Below, piece by piece: positions 1-8,149 of a DNA stretch of 64,000 nucleotides. Below the pieces are notes generated by a model. The model saw nothing but the letters and a program-made list of their open reading frames with translations, was not told where the DNA came from and did no database searches. Origin of the DNA: T3Sed10-241 sp036796255 (lineage in GTDB: Bacteria; Bacteroidota; Bacteroidia; Flavobacteriales_D; Cryomorphaceae); assembly GCA_036796255.1 (NCBI GenBank), contig DAIRDH010000005.1, positions 22,888-86,887 of the forward strand, read 5' to 3'. The position numbers and the translations under genes were made by a program. Positions within the stretch are counted from its first letter, which is position 1. Each line of letters starts with the position of its first letter.

Positions 1-501
1 CTGGTTCATACTCTCTTCGTGAAGGTACTTACCCTGGTTCATTTGTACAATTTGCTTAGTAAGGTCCACTGCGTATTTGTGACCAAATTCTTCGGCAATA
101 AATGTACTTTCTGACTTGATGGGATCGCCTCTCAAAGCGAGCACGTTGTCAATACCAAGGAAGTGCAAATCAATGAGCGCGTTCTCAGTTTCCTCGACTG
201 TAAAGCCCCCACAGATGAGGTGAGGCACAGCGTCAATGCCGTATTTGTTGATGATTGCAGCGCAAATACCTACTGTTCCGGGTCTTTTGCGGATACTGAT
301 TTTCCTTAAAAGGTCGTGACGTTCCTTCTTGTAGATGTACTCCTCGCGGTGGTATGTTACATTGATGAAAGGCGGCTCGAACTCCATAAGCGGATCGATC
401 CCTTCAAAAATTGCTTCAATGCCTTTTCCCTTAAGGGGGGGTAAAATTTCAAATGAAAAAAGTGTTCCTTTTCTTTGATCGAGATGCTCTGTTACTTTCA
501 C
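1..501 (-). CDS. metF: Methylenetetrahydrofolate reductase, N-terminal part (cut by window edge)
   Basis: The minus strand reads from a GTG at 501 without a stop to the window edge, giving 167 residues. The protein begins KVTEHLDQRKGTLFSFEILP, followed by PFINVTYHREEY, HLICGGFTVEETENALIDL and GIDNVLALRGDP, which are the hallmark segments of the MetF TIM barrel (N-terminal glutamate region, folate-site CGG and the LRGDP loop). MetF reduces 5,10-methylene-THF to 5-methyl-THF with FAD and NAD(P)H, supplying methyl groups for methionine synthesis. The family is usually about 310-320 residues, so roughly half the gene lies outside the window. The start is the GTG because no ATG occurs nearby in frame and the family begins at about this point. 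The identification is firm; the start is likely but not proven. Confidence 0.93.
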   Translation of the reverse strand, partial: MKVTEHLDQRKGTLFSFEILPPLKGKGIEAIFEGIDPLMEFEPPFINVTYHREEYIYKKERHDLLRKISIRKRPGTVGICAAIINKYGIDAVPHLICGGFTVEETENALIDLHFLGIDNVLALRGDPIKSESTFIAEEFGHKYAVDLTKQIVQMNQGKYLHEESMNQ

Positions 502-581
502 AGTTCAATTTTGTGGGCGCAAATATAATAACCTGCCAATCAGAACAGCACATCCGGACCGAATGTTTTATGCACTGACAT

Positions 582-3551
582 TTATTGTGGACGCGCCCCG
601 CGCACTATCGTGAGGTTGCCAGTCTCTACTTTGCGCAGTTGAGGCAGGGAAAGTTCATAAAAATAGTTGCCCTCAGAGACGCCGTCGGGATCCCAGCCTC
701 GTCCTGAACGGCTGTTTTGAAACTGGTCGAAATTGTCTTGTTCAAAAACCAGGTTGCCCCACCGGTTATATATCCGAAGATTTGTGCTCGGGAAAAACTC
801 AATAAATTCAATATCCCAGGTATCGTTGCGGCCATCGCCATTGGGGCTGATGATGTTGGGGATGTTGTAAGTACACCATTTGCCTTTAAAAACCGAAGAA
901 GCTGATGCCACCTGACACACACCGAAATTGTCAACAACGCGCACGTCCACAACCACATCTTCCAGTGGTTCAAAGGTCATTGCTGGAAAGGATACTGTGC
1001 CCGCAGTTACTTGCTGGGGTGTTCCATTTACCGACCAGGTATAGGTACCGGTGTTGTTGCCGGATACGGTCGTGGATAGTACAAGGCTGTCAAGGTCGAC
1101 GCAAAAGTCAGGATTGGCAGGCGTAACAGCGATTGTGGGCTGTTGCACAAATCTGAAAAACCTCGACTCTGCATCATTCGGACAGCGGCTGTCGGCAAAA
1201 AACACCTCAAACCGCCCGTATTCACTTGAGGTAATCGAAGTCACGAGGCCATTGGCATTGCTGAAGGTGATGTTGTCATTGGCCGTGGTCCAAATACCAT
1301 CGCCGGGAGGGGTAATCTCTGCCTGAACGCCTGGATTTATCAATCCGCAAATTGTATCACCTTCCACTTCAATTTGTATGGCTACCACATCAGAGGTATC
1401 GGATGCCGTGCTGCAATGCCCCACGATTTCAAGGATGTATTGCCCAGTTTGATTGGCTTCATAAGCATATCCACTGAAGTCGAGCAACTGCCCATCAAGC
1501 GTCCAGAAAATCTGGAAATTATCTGCATTCGGAAACTGTGGCCCGGCATCGAATACAATGGATGCGTTGTTGCACAATGTGGTATCCTCAACAAAAGCCT
1601 GAATTTGTGGATTGGGTCTAAAGTCTATAAGCGCGGTATCCTTGTAGGCGCAGTTGTTTTCGGTGATCTCAAATTCATATAGTCCATAATCGTTCACTAC
1701 AACGTTGGCAAAGCCAAAATCTAGGGTGTCAAATTCAGCTGTGCTGTTTGCTGTTGGGCTGGACAAAGTAACCCACGAGCCACCGCCAACGGCATTGGCC
1801 ACCACAAGCTCATGTGTAAGGTCGCAAGCAATGTCGTCGAAGGCAACTACAAGGGGGCGAACGTACACATTGAAGGTGGTATCATGAAAACAGCCAAATG
1901 AATCTTCAGCCACAAAAGTGAAAAAGTTATTGCCTTCGGCTGATGGGAGCACCGTTACTATCGTGTCACTGTTTATGACAATGTCAGGATTGTCGAGCCA
2001 ATACGCGTCCACCACCTGAGGTGTATAATAAATGGTGTCGATCGTGAAAAGCGGATTGAAGTTGAGATTCCAGCTGAAAAGAAAGCCATCGTCCGATTCA
2101 AGGTGATCCGTAAATTTGAGCTGCCATAGTCCATTCACCGGACAGCCAATGAGGTTATCAAAGTCGTCTGCGGCGGTGTAAGTGCCCGGCGACATGGAAT
2201 TGCCCGGAGGTAAACCAGCTGTGACGTGGTTTCCTGCGGCATTTTCTTCAAGCATTGTACCCCAATCAGCGGTTGGAGAAAAACAATAATCGAAACCTTC
2301 ACCAGGCACTCCAAGGGCGTCAGGGTCTTGATCAATGGGTGAACCCAGATAGGTGTTTGTGCCACCCGGATGCTCATGTAAGATCACCTCTTGCCCTGAT
2401 GGGCAAATGAGTACAATTTCCAGGTCTCCAAGGTAAGAATGCTCCATGTTCATGCACACATCCAAAAAATCTTCTGTAGATTCGATAGTCGGATCATCGC
2501 TGTAGCCAAAAATGTCTATTTGGCTAAAGTAAGAAACAACCTGCTGGGCTATTACGTCAGGAATAGCAATACTATCAGTAAAGTTAAAGTTGAGGTTGAC
2601 TGCGCTGGTTGCCGGGCCTACACCCACCGTATCCAAGCCTAAGATTCCGCCTGTTATTTGAGTGCTGTCTGCAATACAGAGGGTGTCCCCAAATACGATA
2701 TTTGAGAACACTACCCTCGGTGCTGCGAGCATGTATGCCTCATAGCGCTCTATGCGGCCATTGACATCAACGATTCGCAAACGTGCAAAATGCCCGCCTG
2801 GCTCTTGATAAACATGGGTGAATTCTGTGAGATTAATCCCTTCAACGAGGGTTCCATCACCCATATCCCAAATATAATTACATTCTTCGGCGAGCTGCTC
2901 ATATCCGTTGCCAGTAGCGCTTGACAATGGGAAATTAGGTACTGCCGTAAATTGGATAGTATCGAGGTAGCAATGTGTAATTACATTTTTGCCTTCAAGG
3001 CCGGGAATTTCCTCATCGAACAGCTCGTGTGGTGGAGAGATGATAACATTCGCATCGAATGGTTGAAGCTCCTGCACGCAAGTAATACGCGCCCTGAAGC
3101 CCAGGCCAGCGCTCGTAGCTCCCGAAAGAAACACAAAAGTCAAGCAGCTCGAGTTGGTCGTAAAAAACACTCCATTGGGATCGGTTTCCGAATTGAATAC
3201 TCCTATAAGCGGGGCCGCTGTTGAATTGCCCGCATACACGTACAACTCGCTATCGCCATCCACATCCCAAATATTGGTTTGATTGTCATTGGTGGGTAAA
3301 ATGGAAAATTGCAACGGATTATTGAGCAGCGTAACGAAGCACACGGTCATTTCATGCGACTCATTTGCCGCGTAGAATCCATTGTTCACATTGCTATCTG
3401 TTAGTATCAATTCGTTCTGGCAATTGTCACTATTCTGTGTGCCTCCCTGCGAAATAGGGAATTCTTGTGCGCACAAATCTGCTTGGCTGAATATCAATAT
3501 AATTGCTAACGCAAATAATCTCATTAATGGTTTTATAGAATTGGTTTTCAT
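582..3551 (-). CDS. Secreted T9SS substrate with PKD and P-domain-like regions and a gliding-motility (CHU_C) C-terminal domain
   Basis: This 989-residue exported protein has a signal peptide (hydrophobic residues about 10-25, ending ADLCAQ). Residues about 40-160 resemble a CUB-like beta-sandwich (ANESHEMTVCF, DGDSELYVYAGN). Residues about 195-280 form a PKD-like domain (WDMGDGTLVEG, FTHVYQEPG). A proprotein-convertase P-domain-like region follows around 365-500 (MEHSYLGDLEIVLICPSG, GLWQLKFTDH). Further Ig-like modules lead to the C-terminal sorting domain: ISPNGDGRNDTWDIEFIEFF, then LRIYNRWGNLVFE and GNYFYELSL. Such proteins are taken across the outer membrane by the type IX system and attached to or shed from the surface. 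It lies 16 bp downstream of a small exported protein gene, likely in one transcript. The real substrate or ligand cannot be told from sequence. Confidence 0.9.
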   Translation of the reverse strand: MKTNSIKPLMRLFALAIILIFSQADLCAQEFPISQGGTQNSDNCQNELILTDSNVNNGFYAANESHEMTVCFVTLLNNPLQFSILPTNDNQTNIWDVDGDSELYVYAGNSTAAPLIGVFNSETDPNGVFFTTNSSCLTFVFLSGATSAGLGFRARITCVQELQPFDANVIISPPHELFDEEIPGLEGKNVITHCYLDTIQFTAVPNFPLSSATGNGYEQLAEECNYIWDMGDGTLVEGINLTEFTHVYQEPGGHFARLRIVDVNGRIERYEAYMLAAPRVVFSNIVFGDTLCIADSTQITGGILGLDTVGVGPATSAVNLNFNFTDSIAIPDVIAQQVVSYFSQIDIFGYSDDPTIESTEDFLDVCMNMEHSYLGDLEIVLICPSGQEVILHEHPGGTNTYLGSPIDQDPDALGVPGEGFDYCFSPTADWGTMLEENAAGNHVTAGLPPGNSMSPGTYTAADDFDNLIGCPVNGLWQLKFTDHLESDDGFLFSWNLNFNPLFTIDTIYYTPQVVDAYWLDNPDIVINSDTIVTVLPSAEGNNFFTFVAEDSFGCFHDTTFNVYVRPLVVAFDDIACDLTHELVVANAVGGGSWVTLSSPTANSTAEFDTLDFGFANVVVNDYGLYEFEITENNCAYKDTALIDFRPNPQIQAFVEDTTLCNNASIVFDAGPQFPNADNFQIFWTLDGQLLDFSGYAYEANQTGQYILEIVGHCSTASDTSDVVAIQIEVEGDTICGLINPGVQAEITPPGDGIWTTANDNITFSNANGLVTSITSSEYGRFEVFFADSRCPNDAESRFFRFVQQPTIAVTPANPDFCVDLDSLVLSTTVSGNNTGTYTWSVNGTPQQVTAGTVSFPAMTFEPLEDVVVDVRVVDNFGVCQVASASSVFKGKWCTYNIPNIISPNGDGRNDTWDIEFIEFFPSTNLRIYNRWGNLVFEQDNFDQFQNSRSGRGWDPDGVSEGNYFYELSLPQLRKVETGNLTIVRGARPQ

Positions 3552-3567
3552 ATTTCACGCAGAACTA

Positions 3568-3963
3568 TTACTTCACCAAATGTGGGTGAGCACGGTTGTA
3601 CATTTTCGAAAAAGTGGCATTGTCATGGACCACCAGATATTTGGTTGTTCCCTTGATTTTGTATGCCTTGCTCATGTGCCTGTCTGGGTGCACATCGAGT
3701 GCAAGAATGTTAATGCTGTTCAGGTCCTTTATCTTCACTGAGTGCTCAGCGATTTTTAGCTTTCCTTCAAGATCAGCCACTTCTCCAATAAAATATCCAT
3801 GGTCAAGGAAATAGCTCCAGTAAGCAAGGATTTGGGGTTGGTTTTTTTGAAGATCTGCGATGCGCTCTTGATCAAATTTAGCAAGAAGCCTGTCATCAAA
3901 ATTGCTTTGAGCAAATACATCGGCTGCCGACAAAAAAAGAAATAGCCCAATTAATAACCTCAT
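3568..3963 (-). CDS. Small exported protein of unknown function
   Basis: The 131-residue product has a clear signal peptide (MRLLIGLFLFLSAADVFAQ, cut after AQ), so the mature protein is about 112 residues in the periplasm or outside the cell. The mature part is mixed alpha/beta, with a FDQERIADLQKNQPQILAYW segment and a C-terminal half rich in His and Lys (LDVHPDRHMSKAYKIKGTTK). There are no cysteines in the mature part and no domain I recognise. Homologous-looking small proteins sit beside T9SS adhesins in this phylum, but I cannot name a family. It is 16 bp upstream of the PKD/CHU_C protein and probably co-transcribed with it, so a shared role is possible but not shown. Confidence 0.75.
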   Translation of the reverse strand: MRLLIGLFLFLSAADVFAQSNFDDRLLAKFDQERIADLQKNQPQILAYWSYFLDHGYFIGEVADLEGKLKIAEHSVKIKDLNSINILALDVHPDRHMSKAYKIKGTTKYLVVHDNATFSKMYNRAHPHLVK

Positions 3964-4242
3964 TGTTTTAAATTTACCGCCTTTATTACAGGTATTTAAG
4001 ATGTATACGCCCCTTCAGGATAAACCACTGTCGAACAAATATAACGGAAAGTATCTATTTTGTTTGCGATTTTGCATTTAAAGTAGAGCAATGGGCCAAA
4101 AAAATGGATGTAATCTTGTATTCCTACAGTCATTCACATCAGCATTATGCTTAACATCCGATGTGTTTAAAACTTTACATTCTTGAGGTTGTAATAGTTT
4201 CTAACTAAAATTTTTGTTAGGAAACTCCACACTATTTTACCG

Positions 4243-4250
4243 TAATTTTG
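4243..4250 (+). promoter_or_regulatory. Predicted -7 element for lepA
   Basis: TAATTTTG matches the Bacteroidota -7 consensus TAnnTTTG. It ends only 4 nt before the lepA ATG, so the transcript would be leaderless or nearly so. No good -33 TTG is seen at 19-21 bp, so the match rests on the -7 box alone. Confidence 0.45.
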
Positions 4251-4254
4251 CATC

Positions 4255-6042
4255 ATGAAAAACATCCGGAACTTTTGTATCATCGCCCACATTGACCATG
4301 GAAAGAGCACATTGGCCGACAGGCTTTTGCATTTCACAGGTACAATTTCGGACAGGGAGCTGCAGGAACAAACGCTCGACGACATGGATCTCGAGCGCGA
4401 GAGGGGTATTACCATCAAGAGCCACGCCATCCAAATGGATTATGAATTCGAGGGTGAGAAATATGTGCTCAATCTAATTGACACGCCTGGCCATGTCGAT
4501 TTCTCTTACGAAGTGTCGCGCTCTATTGCCGCTTGCGAAGGTGCATTGCTGATCGTAGACGCCACCCAGGGCATACAGGCACAGACCATTTCCAACCTTT
4601 ACCTTGCGCTTGAGCACGACTTGGAGATTATTCCCATCCTCAACAAGATGGACCTCGACAGCGCCATGCCCGAGGAAGTTACGGACCAGATTGTAGACCT
4701 CATTGGCTGCAATCCGGAAGATGTGATTCCCGCCAGCGGCAAAACCGGTATGGGCGTTCAGGAAATTCTCAAAGCAGTGATTGACCGCGTTCCCGCCCCT
4801 GTTGGCGATCCGGAAGCACCGCTGCAGGCGATGATTTTTGACTCGGTATTCAACTCATTCAGAGGTATTATTGCATATTTCCGCATCAAGAATGGCACGC
4901 TTCGCAAAGGCGACAAGGTGAAATTTTTCAATACAGGAAAGCAATACTACGCCGATGAAATCGGAACACTTAAGCTTACGCCGCTCCCAAAGAAAGAACT
5001 CGCAGCAGGTGATGTGGGCTACATCATTTCGGGCATCAAGGAGGCCAAAGAGGTGAAAGTGGGTGATACCATCACCCTCGTAGACCGTCCCAGCCAGGAG
5101 ATGATCAAAGGTTTCGAGGATGTGAAGCCGATGGTATTTGCGGGGATTTATCCTGTAGACACCGATGAATTTGAAGAACTGCGCAGCTCACTGGAAAAAT
5201 TGCAGCTCAACGACGCTTCGCTTGTATACGAGCCTGAATCTTCAGCTGCTTTGGGCTTCGGCTTCAGGTGCGGCTTTCTCGGCATGCTCCATATGGAGAT
5301 TGTGCAGGAGCGATTGGAGCGTGAATTTGACATGACAGTGATCACCACTGTTCCCAACGTGGGTTACCGCGCCACCACCACGAAGGGTGAAGAGCTTGTG
5401 ATCAACAATCCGAGCGAACTCCCCGACCCGAGCACCATTGCCAGCGTTGAGGAGCCGTACATCAAGGCGCAGATTATCAGCAAGAGCGAATACGTAGGCC
5501 AGATTATGAACCTTTGCATTGATAAGCGGGGCATCCTTACCAACCAGGTGTACCTCACCGCCGATCGTGTGGAGCTGAGCTTTGAAATTCCCATGGGCGA
5601 AATCGTTTTTGACTTTTACGATAAGTTAAAAACCATTTCACGTGGCTACGCCTCTTTCGATTACCACCCCATCGGCTACCGCGAAAGCAAGTTGGTGAAG
5701 CTCGACATCCTGCTCAATGGCGATCAGGTTGATGCACTCTCAGCGCTTATACACCGCGACAATGCCTTTGACCTTGGCAAGCGCATCTGTGCAAAATTGC
5801 GTGAACTCATTCCCCGCCAGCAATTCGAAATCGCCATTCAGGCGGCCATTGGCACCAAGGTTATTGCAAGAGAAACGGTGCGTGCCTTGCGCAAAGACGT
5901 GACCGCCAAGTGCTACGGAGGTGACATTTCACGTAAGCGCAAGCTCCTCGAGAAGCAAAAGAAGGGCAAGAAGCGCATGCGCCAGGTGGGTAATGTGGAA
6001 GTGCCGCAAACGGCGTTTTTGGCGGTGTTGCAGTTGGATTGA
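4255..6042 (+). CDS. lepA: Elongation factor 4 (back-translocating GTPase LepA)
   Basis: The 595-residue product is a full-length LepA/EF4. The GTPase domain shows G1 (AHIDHGKST, residues about 10-18), the switch region with RGITIKS, G3 DTPGH and G4 NKMD. Domain II follows (FRGIIAYFRIKNG), then the EF-G-like domains (GFRCGFLGMLHMEIVQERLE) and the LepA-specific C-terminal domain ending with GGDISRKRKLLEKQKKGKKR. It acts on ribosomes in the cytoplasm and affects initiation and elongation under stress. The length agrees with the family's roughly 600 residues and the ATG precedes the usual MKNIRNF start. It stands alone, with divergent neighbours upstream and an independently controlled sigma gene downstream. 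Confidence 0.98.
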   Translation: MKNIRNFCIIAHIDHGKSTLADRLLHFTGTISDRELQEQTLDDMDLERERGITIKSHAIQMDYEFEGEKYVLNLIDTPGHVDFSYEVSRSIAACEGALLIVDATQGIQAQTISNLYLALEHDLEIIPILNKMDLDSAMPEEVTDQIVDLIGCNPEDVIPASGKTGMGVQEILKAVIDRVPAPVGDPEAPLQAMIFDSVFNSFRGIIAYFRIKNGTLRKGDKVKFFNTGKQYYADEIGTLKLTPLPKKELAAGDVGYIISGIKEAKEVKVGDTITLVDRPSQEMIKGFEDVKPMVFAGIYPVDTDEFEELRSSLEKLQLNDASLVYEPESSAALGFGFRCGFLGMLHMEIVQERLEREFDMTVITTVPNVGYRATTTKGEELVINNPSELPDPSTIASVEEPYIKAQIISKSEYVGQIMNLCIDKRGILTNQVYLTADRVELSFEIPMGEIVFDFYDKLKTISRGYASFDYHPIGYRESKLVKLDILLNGDQVDALSALIHRDNAFDLGKRICAKLRELIPRQQFEIAIQAAIGTKVIARETVRALRKDVTAKCYGGDISRKRKLLEKQKKGKKRMRQVGNVEVPQTAFLAVLQLD

Positions 6043-6153
6043 GGTATCTCTCCCGAAAGGGTTGCCTGGCATTGACATAATCTTCCGGAGCACTTTCATC
6101 ATCTGTAGGAGCAGAACGTTTGGCTTATCGCCAAAAAAAACTTTGCTTTACCT

Positions 6154-6183
6154 TGTAACGAATGTGATATACTGTCCGTCACA
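6154..6183 (+). promoter_or_regulatory. Predicted ECF-sigma promoter of the sigma gene (autoregulation)
   Basis: TGTAAC (6154-6159), a 12-bp spacer, then CTGTCCGTCACA (6172-6183). The same two blocks with the same spacing recur at 8093-8122. AAC at -35 and CGTC at -10 about 17 bp apart are the general ECF-type promoter signature. It is placed 23 bp before the sigma gene ATG, so the sigma factor probably drives its own gene. Confidence 0.7.
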
Positions 6184-6206
6184 CTTCCAAAACCAGGCAT
6201 GCCCCA

Positions 6207-6692
6207 ATGACCATCGACGAGTACAACCGCTGTGTAGACGCCCACGCTGATGGGCTGTACCGCTTTATGCTCAAGCATGTACGCGATGTGGAGCATGCGC
6301 GCGACCTGGTGCAGGAGGCTTTCGCCAAAATGTGGGTGAAGATTGATGATGTGGATGGCGCCAAAGCCAAGAGTTACCTCTTTTCGACGGGTTACAACAC
6401 CATGATCGATCACATAAGAAGGGCGAAGAAGCAGGGCAATTTTGACGAAGTAGACCAGCGCAGCCTCTCGCACGACAGGCAGTACAGTGACCTGAATGAA
6501 ATGCTGCACCAGGCTTTGGAAACACTGCCCGAAGTGCAAAAATCAGTGGTATTGCTCCGCGATTATGAAGGCTATAGCTATGACGAAATCGGCGAAATAT
6601 GCAAGCTCTCCGAAGCGCAGGTGAAGGTCTATATTTTCAGGGCGCGAAAAGCATTAAAAGAATACATAGGCAGCATAGAAAACCTTGTGTGA
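6207..6692 (+). CDS. ECF-family RNA polymerase sigma factor
   Basis: The 161-residue protein has region 2 (residues about 15-80: HARDLVQEAFAKMWVK, YLFSTGYNTMIDHIRRAKKQ) and region 4 (about 105-155: LPEVQKSVVLLRDYEGYSYD, then EIGEICKLSEAQVKVYIFRA). Regions 1 and 3 are absent, as usual for group 4 sigma factors. It binds core polymerase and directs it to a small regulon, very likely including its own gene and the beta-barrel gene at 8150, because both carry TGTAAC-N12-CTGTCCGTCACA. Its stop codon overlaps the start of the next gene (TGATG), so it is translationally linked to a membrane protein with the layout of an anti-sigma factor. The inducing signal is unknown. Confidence 0.95.
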   Translation: MTIDEYNRCVDAHADGLYRFMLKHVRDVEHARDLVQEAFAKMWVKIDDVDGAKAKSYLFSTGYNTMIDHIRRAKKQGNFDEVDQRSLSHDRQYSDLNEMLHQALETLPEVQKSVVLLRDYEGYSYDEIGEICKLSEAQVKVYIFRARKALKEYIGSIENLV

Positions 6693-8089
6693 TGAATGAA
6701 ATAAACAAAGAAAATTATCAGGCATGGTTCCTCGATTACGTCGAGGGTAGCCTTTCGGCAAATGGGCTGAAATTGCTGGAAGATTTTCTTGCCGTCCATC
6801 CCGAGCTGCGCGCCGAGCTCGAAGAATTCGAAGAGCTGACCTTGCCTCCCGACTTGAAAGAAGGCCTGGATTGGAAAGCACTTAAAAAGCCCGACCTCGC
6901 CAAGCTCCACAATGACATTCACGCCCGAGAGCAGCTTTATATAGGGGCAATTGAGGATCAACTGAATGCCTCCGATCAAGATTTGCTCACTCAGTTGCTT
7001 GCATCAACCGAATATGCGCGGGAATATGCCGATTGGCAAAAAACCAGGTTGCAAGCCTCCAATGAATCCATTTCACATGATGACTTGTACCGATTCGGAC
7101 TCGACCGGCCGGTGGATGAGCAGAACTTTGAATACTACCTTATTGCCAGCGCTGAGGGATTGCTCAGTGAAAGGCAAAAATCGTATCTGGCCCGTTTTGC
7201 GGAAGCGAATACCGACAGGCAAGTTGCCTTAAAGCACTCGCAAATGTTGCGGCTGGAAGCCCCCGCAGGCGTATTTTTTCCCGACAAGGAAAAGCTATAC
7301 CGCAAAGAAGGAAGCAAAGCCTTGCCGCTGTGGTGGTTCAGGGCCGCTGCTGTGGCGCTTTTGATAGGGTTGGGGTGGGTAATTTGGAATGGCCTGGGCA
7401 CTGACGACGGTCCGGATGCCAAGCCTCTTGCTGAGCAAACCGGTAAGGAACCAATCACAACATCAAGCGAGGCTGACACCACATCAGTTCAAAGTGCACC
7501 TGCCGAGATTGATTCGGAAGACGATAATGAGAAGAAGGCGGACCGCGATGAGACGCCCGCGCTGGAAGACTGGGAAGTGCGCGAACCAGAACCTGTAATG
7601 CTTGCCGAAGAAGAACATACAAAGGCTCCGACCGATCGCTTGGATAAAAGCCCTGCAGCCGAACAGGATCATATATTGGCAAAAGAAAATCCTTTCGGTA
7701 TAGACAGCCTGGAGTCGGTGCAGCCATTGTTGCCGGAAGAAGGCCTTGCCGAAGTACCACGGCACGACACTTCAACTCAAGAGCCCCTTATGCCGTTGCC
7801 TGCGGAGGGTGTTGATGTAGCTGAAATCTCAGCGCCAATGGCCCATAATGGAAAGGATGAAGTTTTCAAAACCCTGCCTGAGTTGGCAGTGAAAAAGCTC
7901 TCTGAACAGTTTGATATTTCAGAAGATGAGCGGGATTTGGTCGCCCTTGCCATTGCCAGGAAGTTGACCGAACAAGCGGGCGAGGCCCTCAACACTGAAT
8001 TTAAAAAACAGGAAGATTCTGAAGGAAATTCACTTACTTACACCCTGAGAATAGGAAGCTTAAAGTTGAGCCATAGCCGCTCAAAGTAG
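6692..8089 (+). CDS. Membrane-spanning probable anti-sigma factor
   Basis: Starting at the ATG that overlaps the sigma stop, the protein has 465 residues. About 210 residues lie before a single membrane segment (ALPLWWFRAAAVALLIGLGW), followed by some 230 residues that are acidic, low in complexity, rich in Glu, Ala, Pro and Asp, and presumably periplasmic, with a short ordered tail near the end. The N-terminal part begins YQAWFLDYVEGSLSANGLKL, resembling the helical N-termini of Bacteroidota anti-sigma proteins, but I see no zinc-binding HxxxCxxC motif. Position (overlapping, directly downstream of an ECF sigma gene) and topology are the evidence; the family is not recognised with certainty. 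An open frame extends upstream to 6599 inside the sigma gene, but that extension is in the shadow of region 4 and is not used here. Confidence 0.72.
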   Translation: MNEINKENYQAWFLDYVEGSLSANGLKLLEDFLAVHPELRAELEEFEELTLPPDLKEGLDWKALKKPDLAKLHNDIHAREQLYIGAIEDQLNASDQDLLTQLLASTEYAREYADWQKTRLQASNESISHDDLYRFGLDRPVDEQNFEYYLIASAEGLLSERQKSYLARFAEANTDRQVALKHSQMLRLEAPAGVFFPDKEKLYRKEGSKALPLWWFRAAAVALLIGLGWVIWNGLGTDDGPDAKPLAEQTGKEPITTSSEADTTSVQSAPAEIDSEDDNEKKADRDETPALEDWEVREPEPVMLAEEEHTKAPTDRLDKSPAAEQDHILAKENPFGIDSLESVQPLLPEEGLAEVPRHDTSTQEPLMPLPAEGVDVAEISAPMAHNGKDEVFKTLPELAVKKLSEQFDISEDERDLVALAIARKLTEQAGEALNTEFKKQEDSEGNSLTYTLRIGSLKLSHSRSK

Positions 8090-8092
8090 CGC

Positions 8093-8122
8093 TGTAACTT
8101 TTGTTAAGTGCTGTCCGTCACA
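8093..8122 (+). promoter_or_regulatory. Second predicted ECF-sigma promoter, for the beta-barrel gene
   Basis: TGTAAC (8093-8098), 12-bp spacer, CTGTCCGTCACA (8111-8122): 18 of 18 defined bases and the spacing equal those at 6154-6183, while the spacers differ. It starts immediately after the anti-sigma stop and lies 28 bp before the ATG at 8150. This argues that the barrel gene belongs to the sigma regulon with its own promoter. Confidence 0.7.
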
Positions 8123-8149
8123 ATTACAAACAAGAATAAAACGATTGCC

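Noticed and set aside
6599..6691. Upstream extension of the anti-sigma-like gene into the sigma gene
   Set aside because: The extra 31 residues are the out-of-frame reading of sigma region 4; the ATG overlapping the sigma stop gives a normal coupled start.
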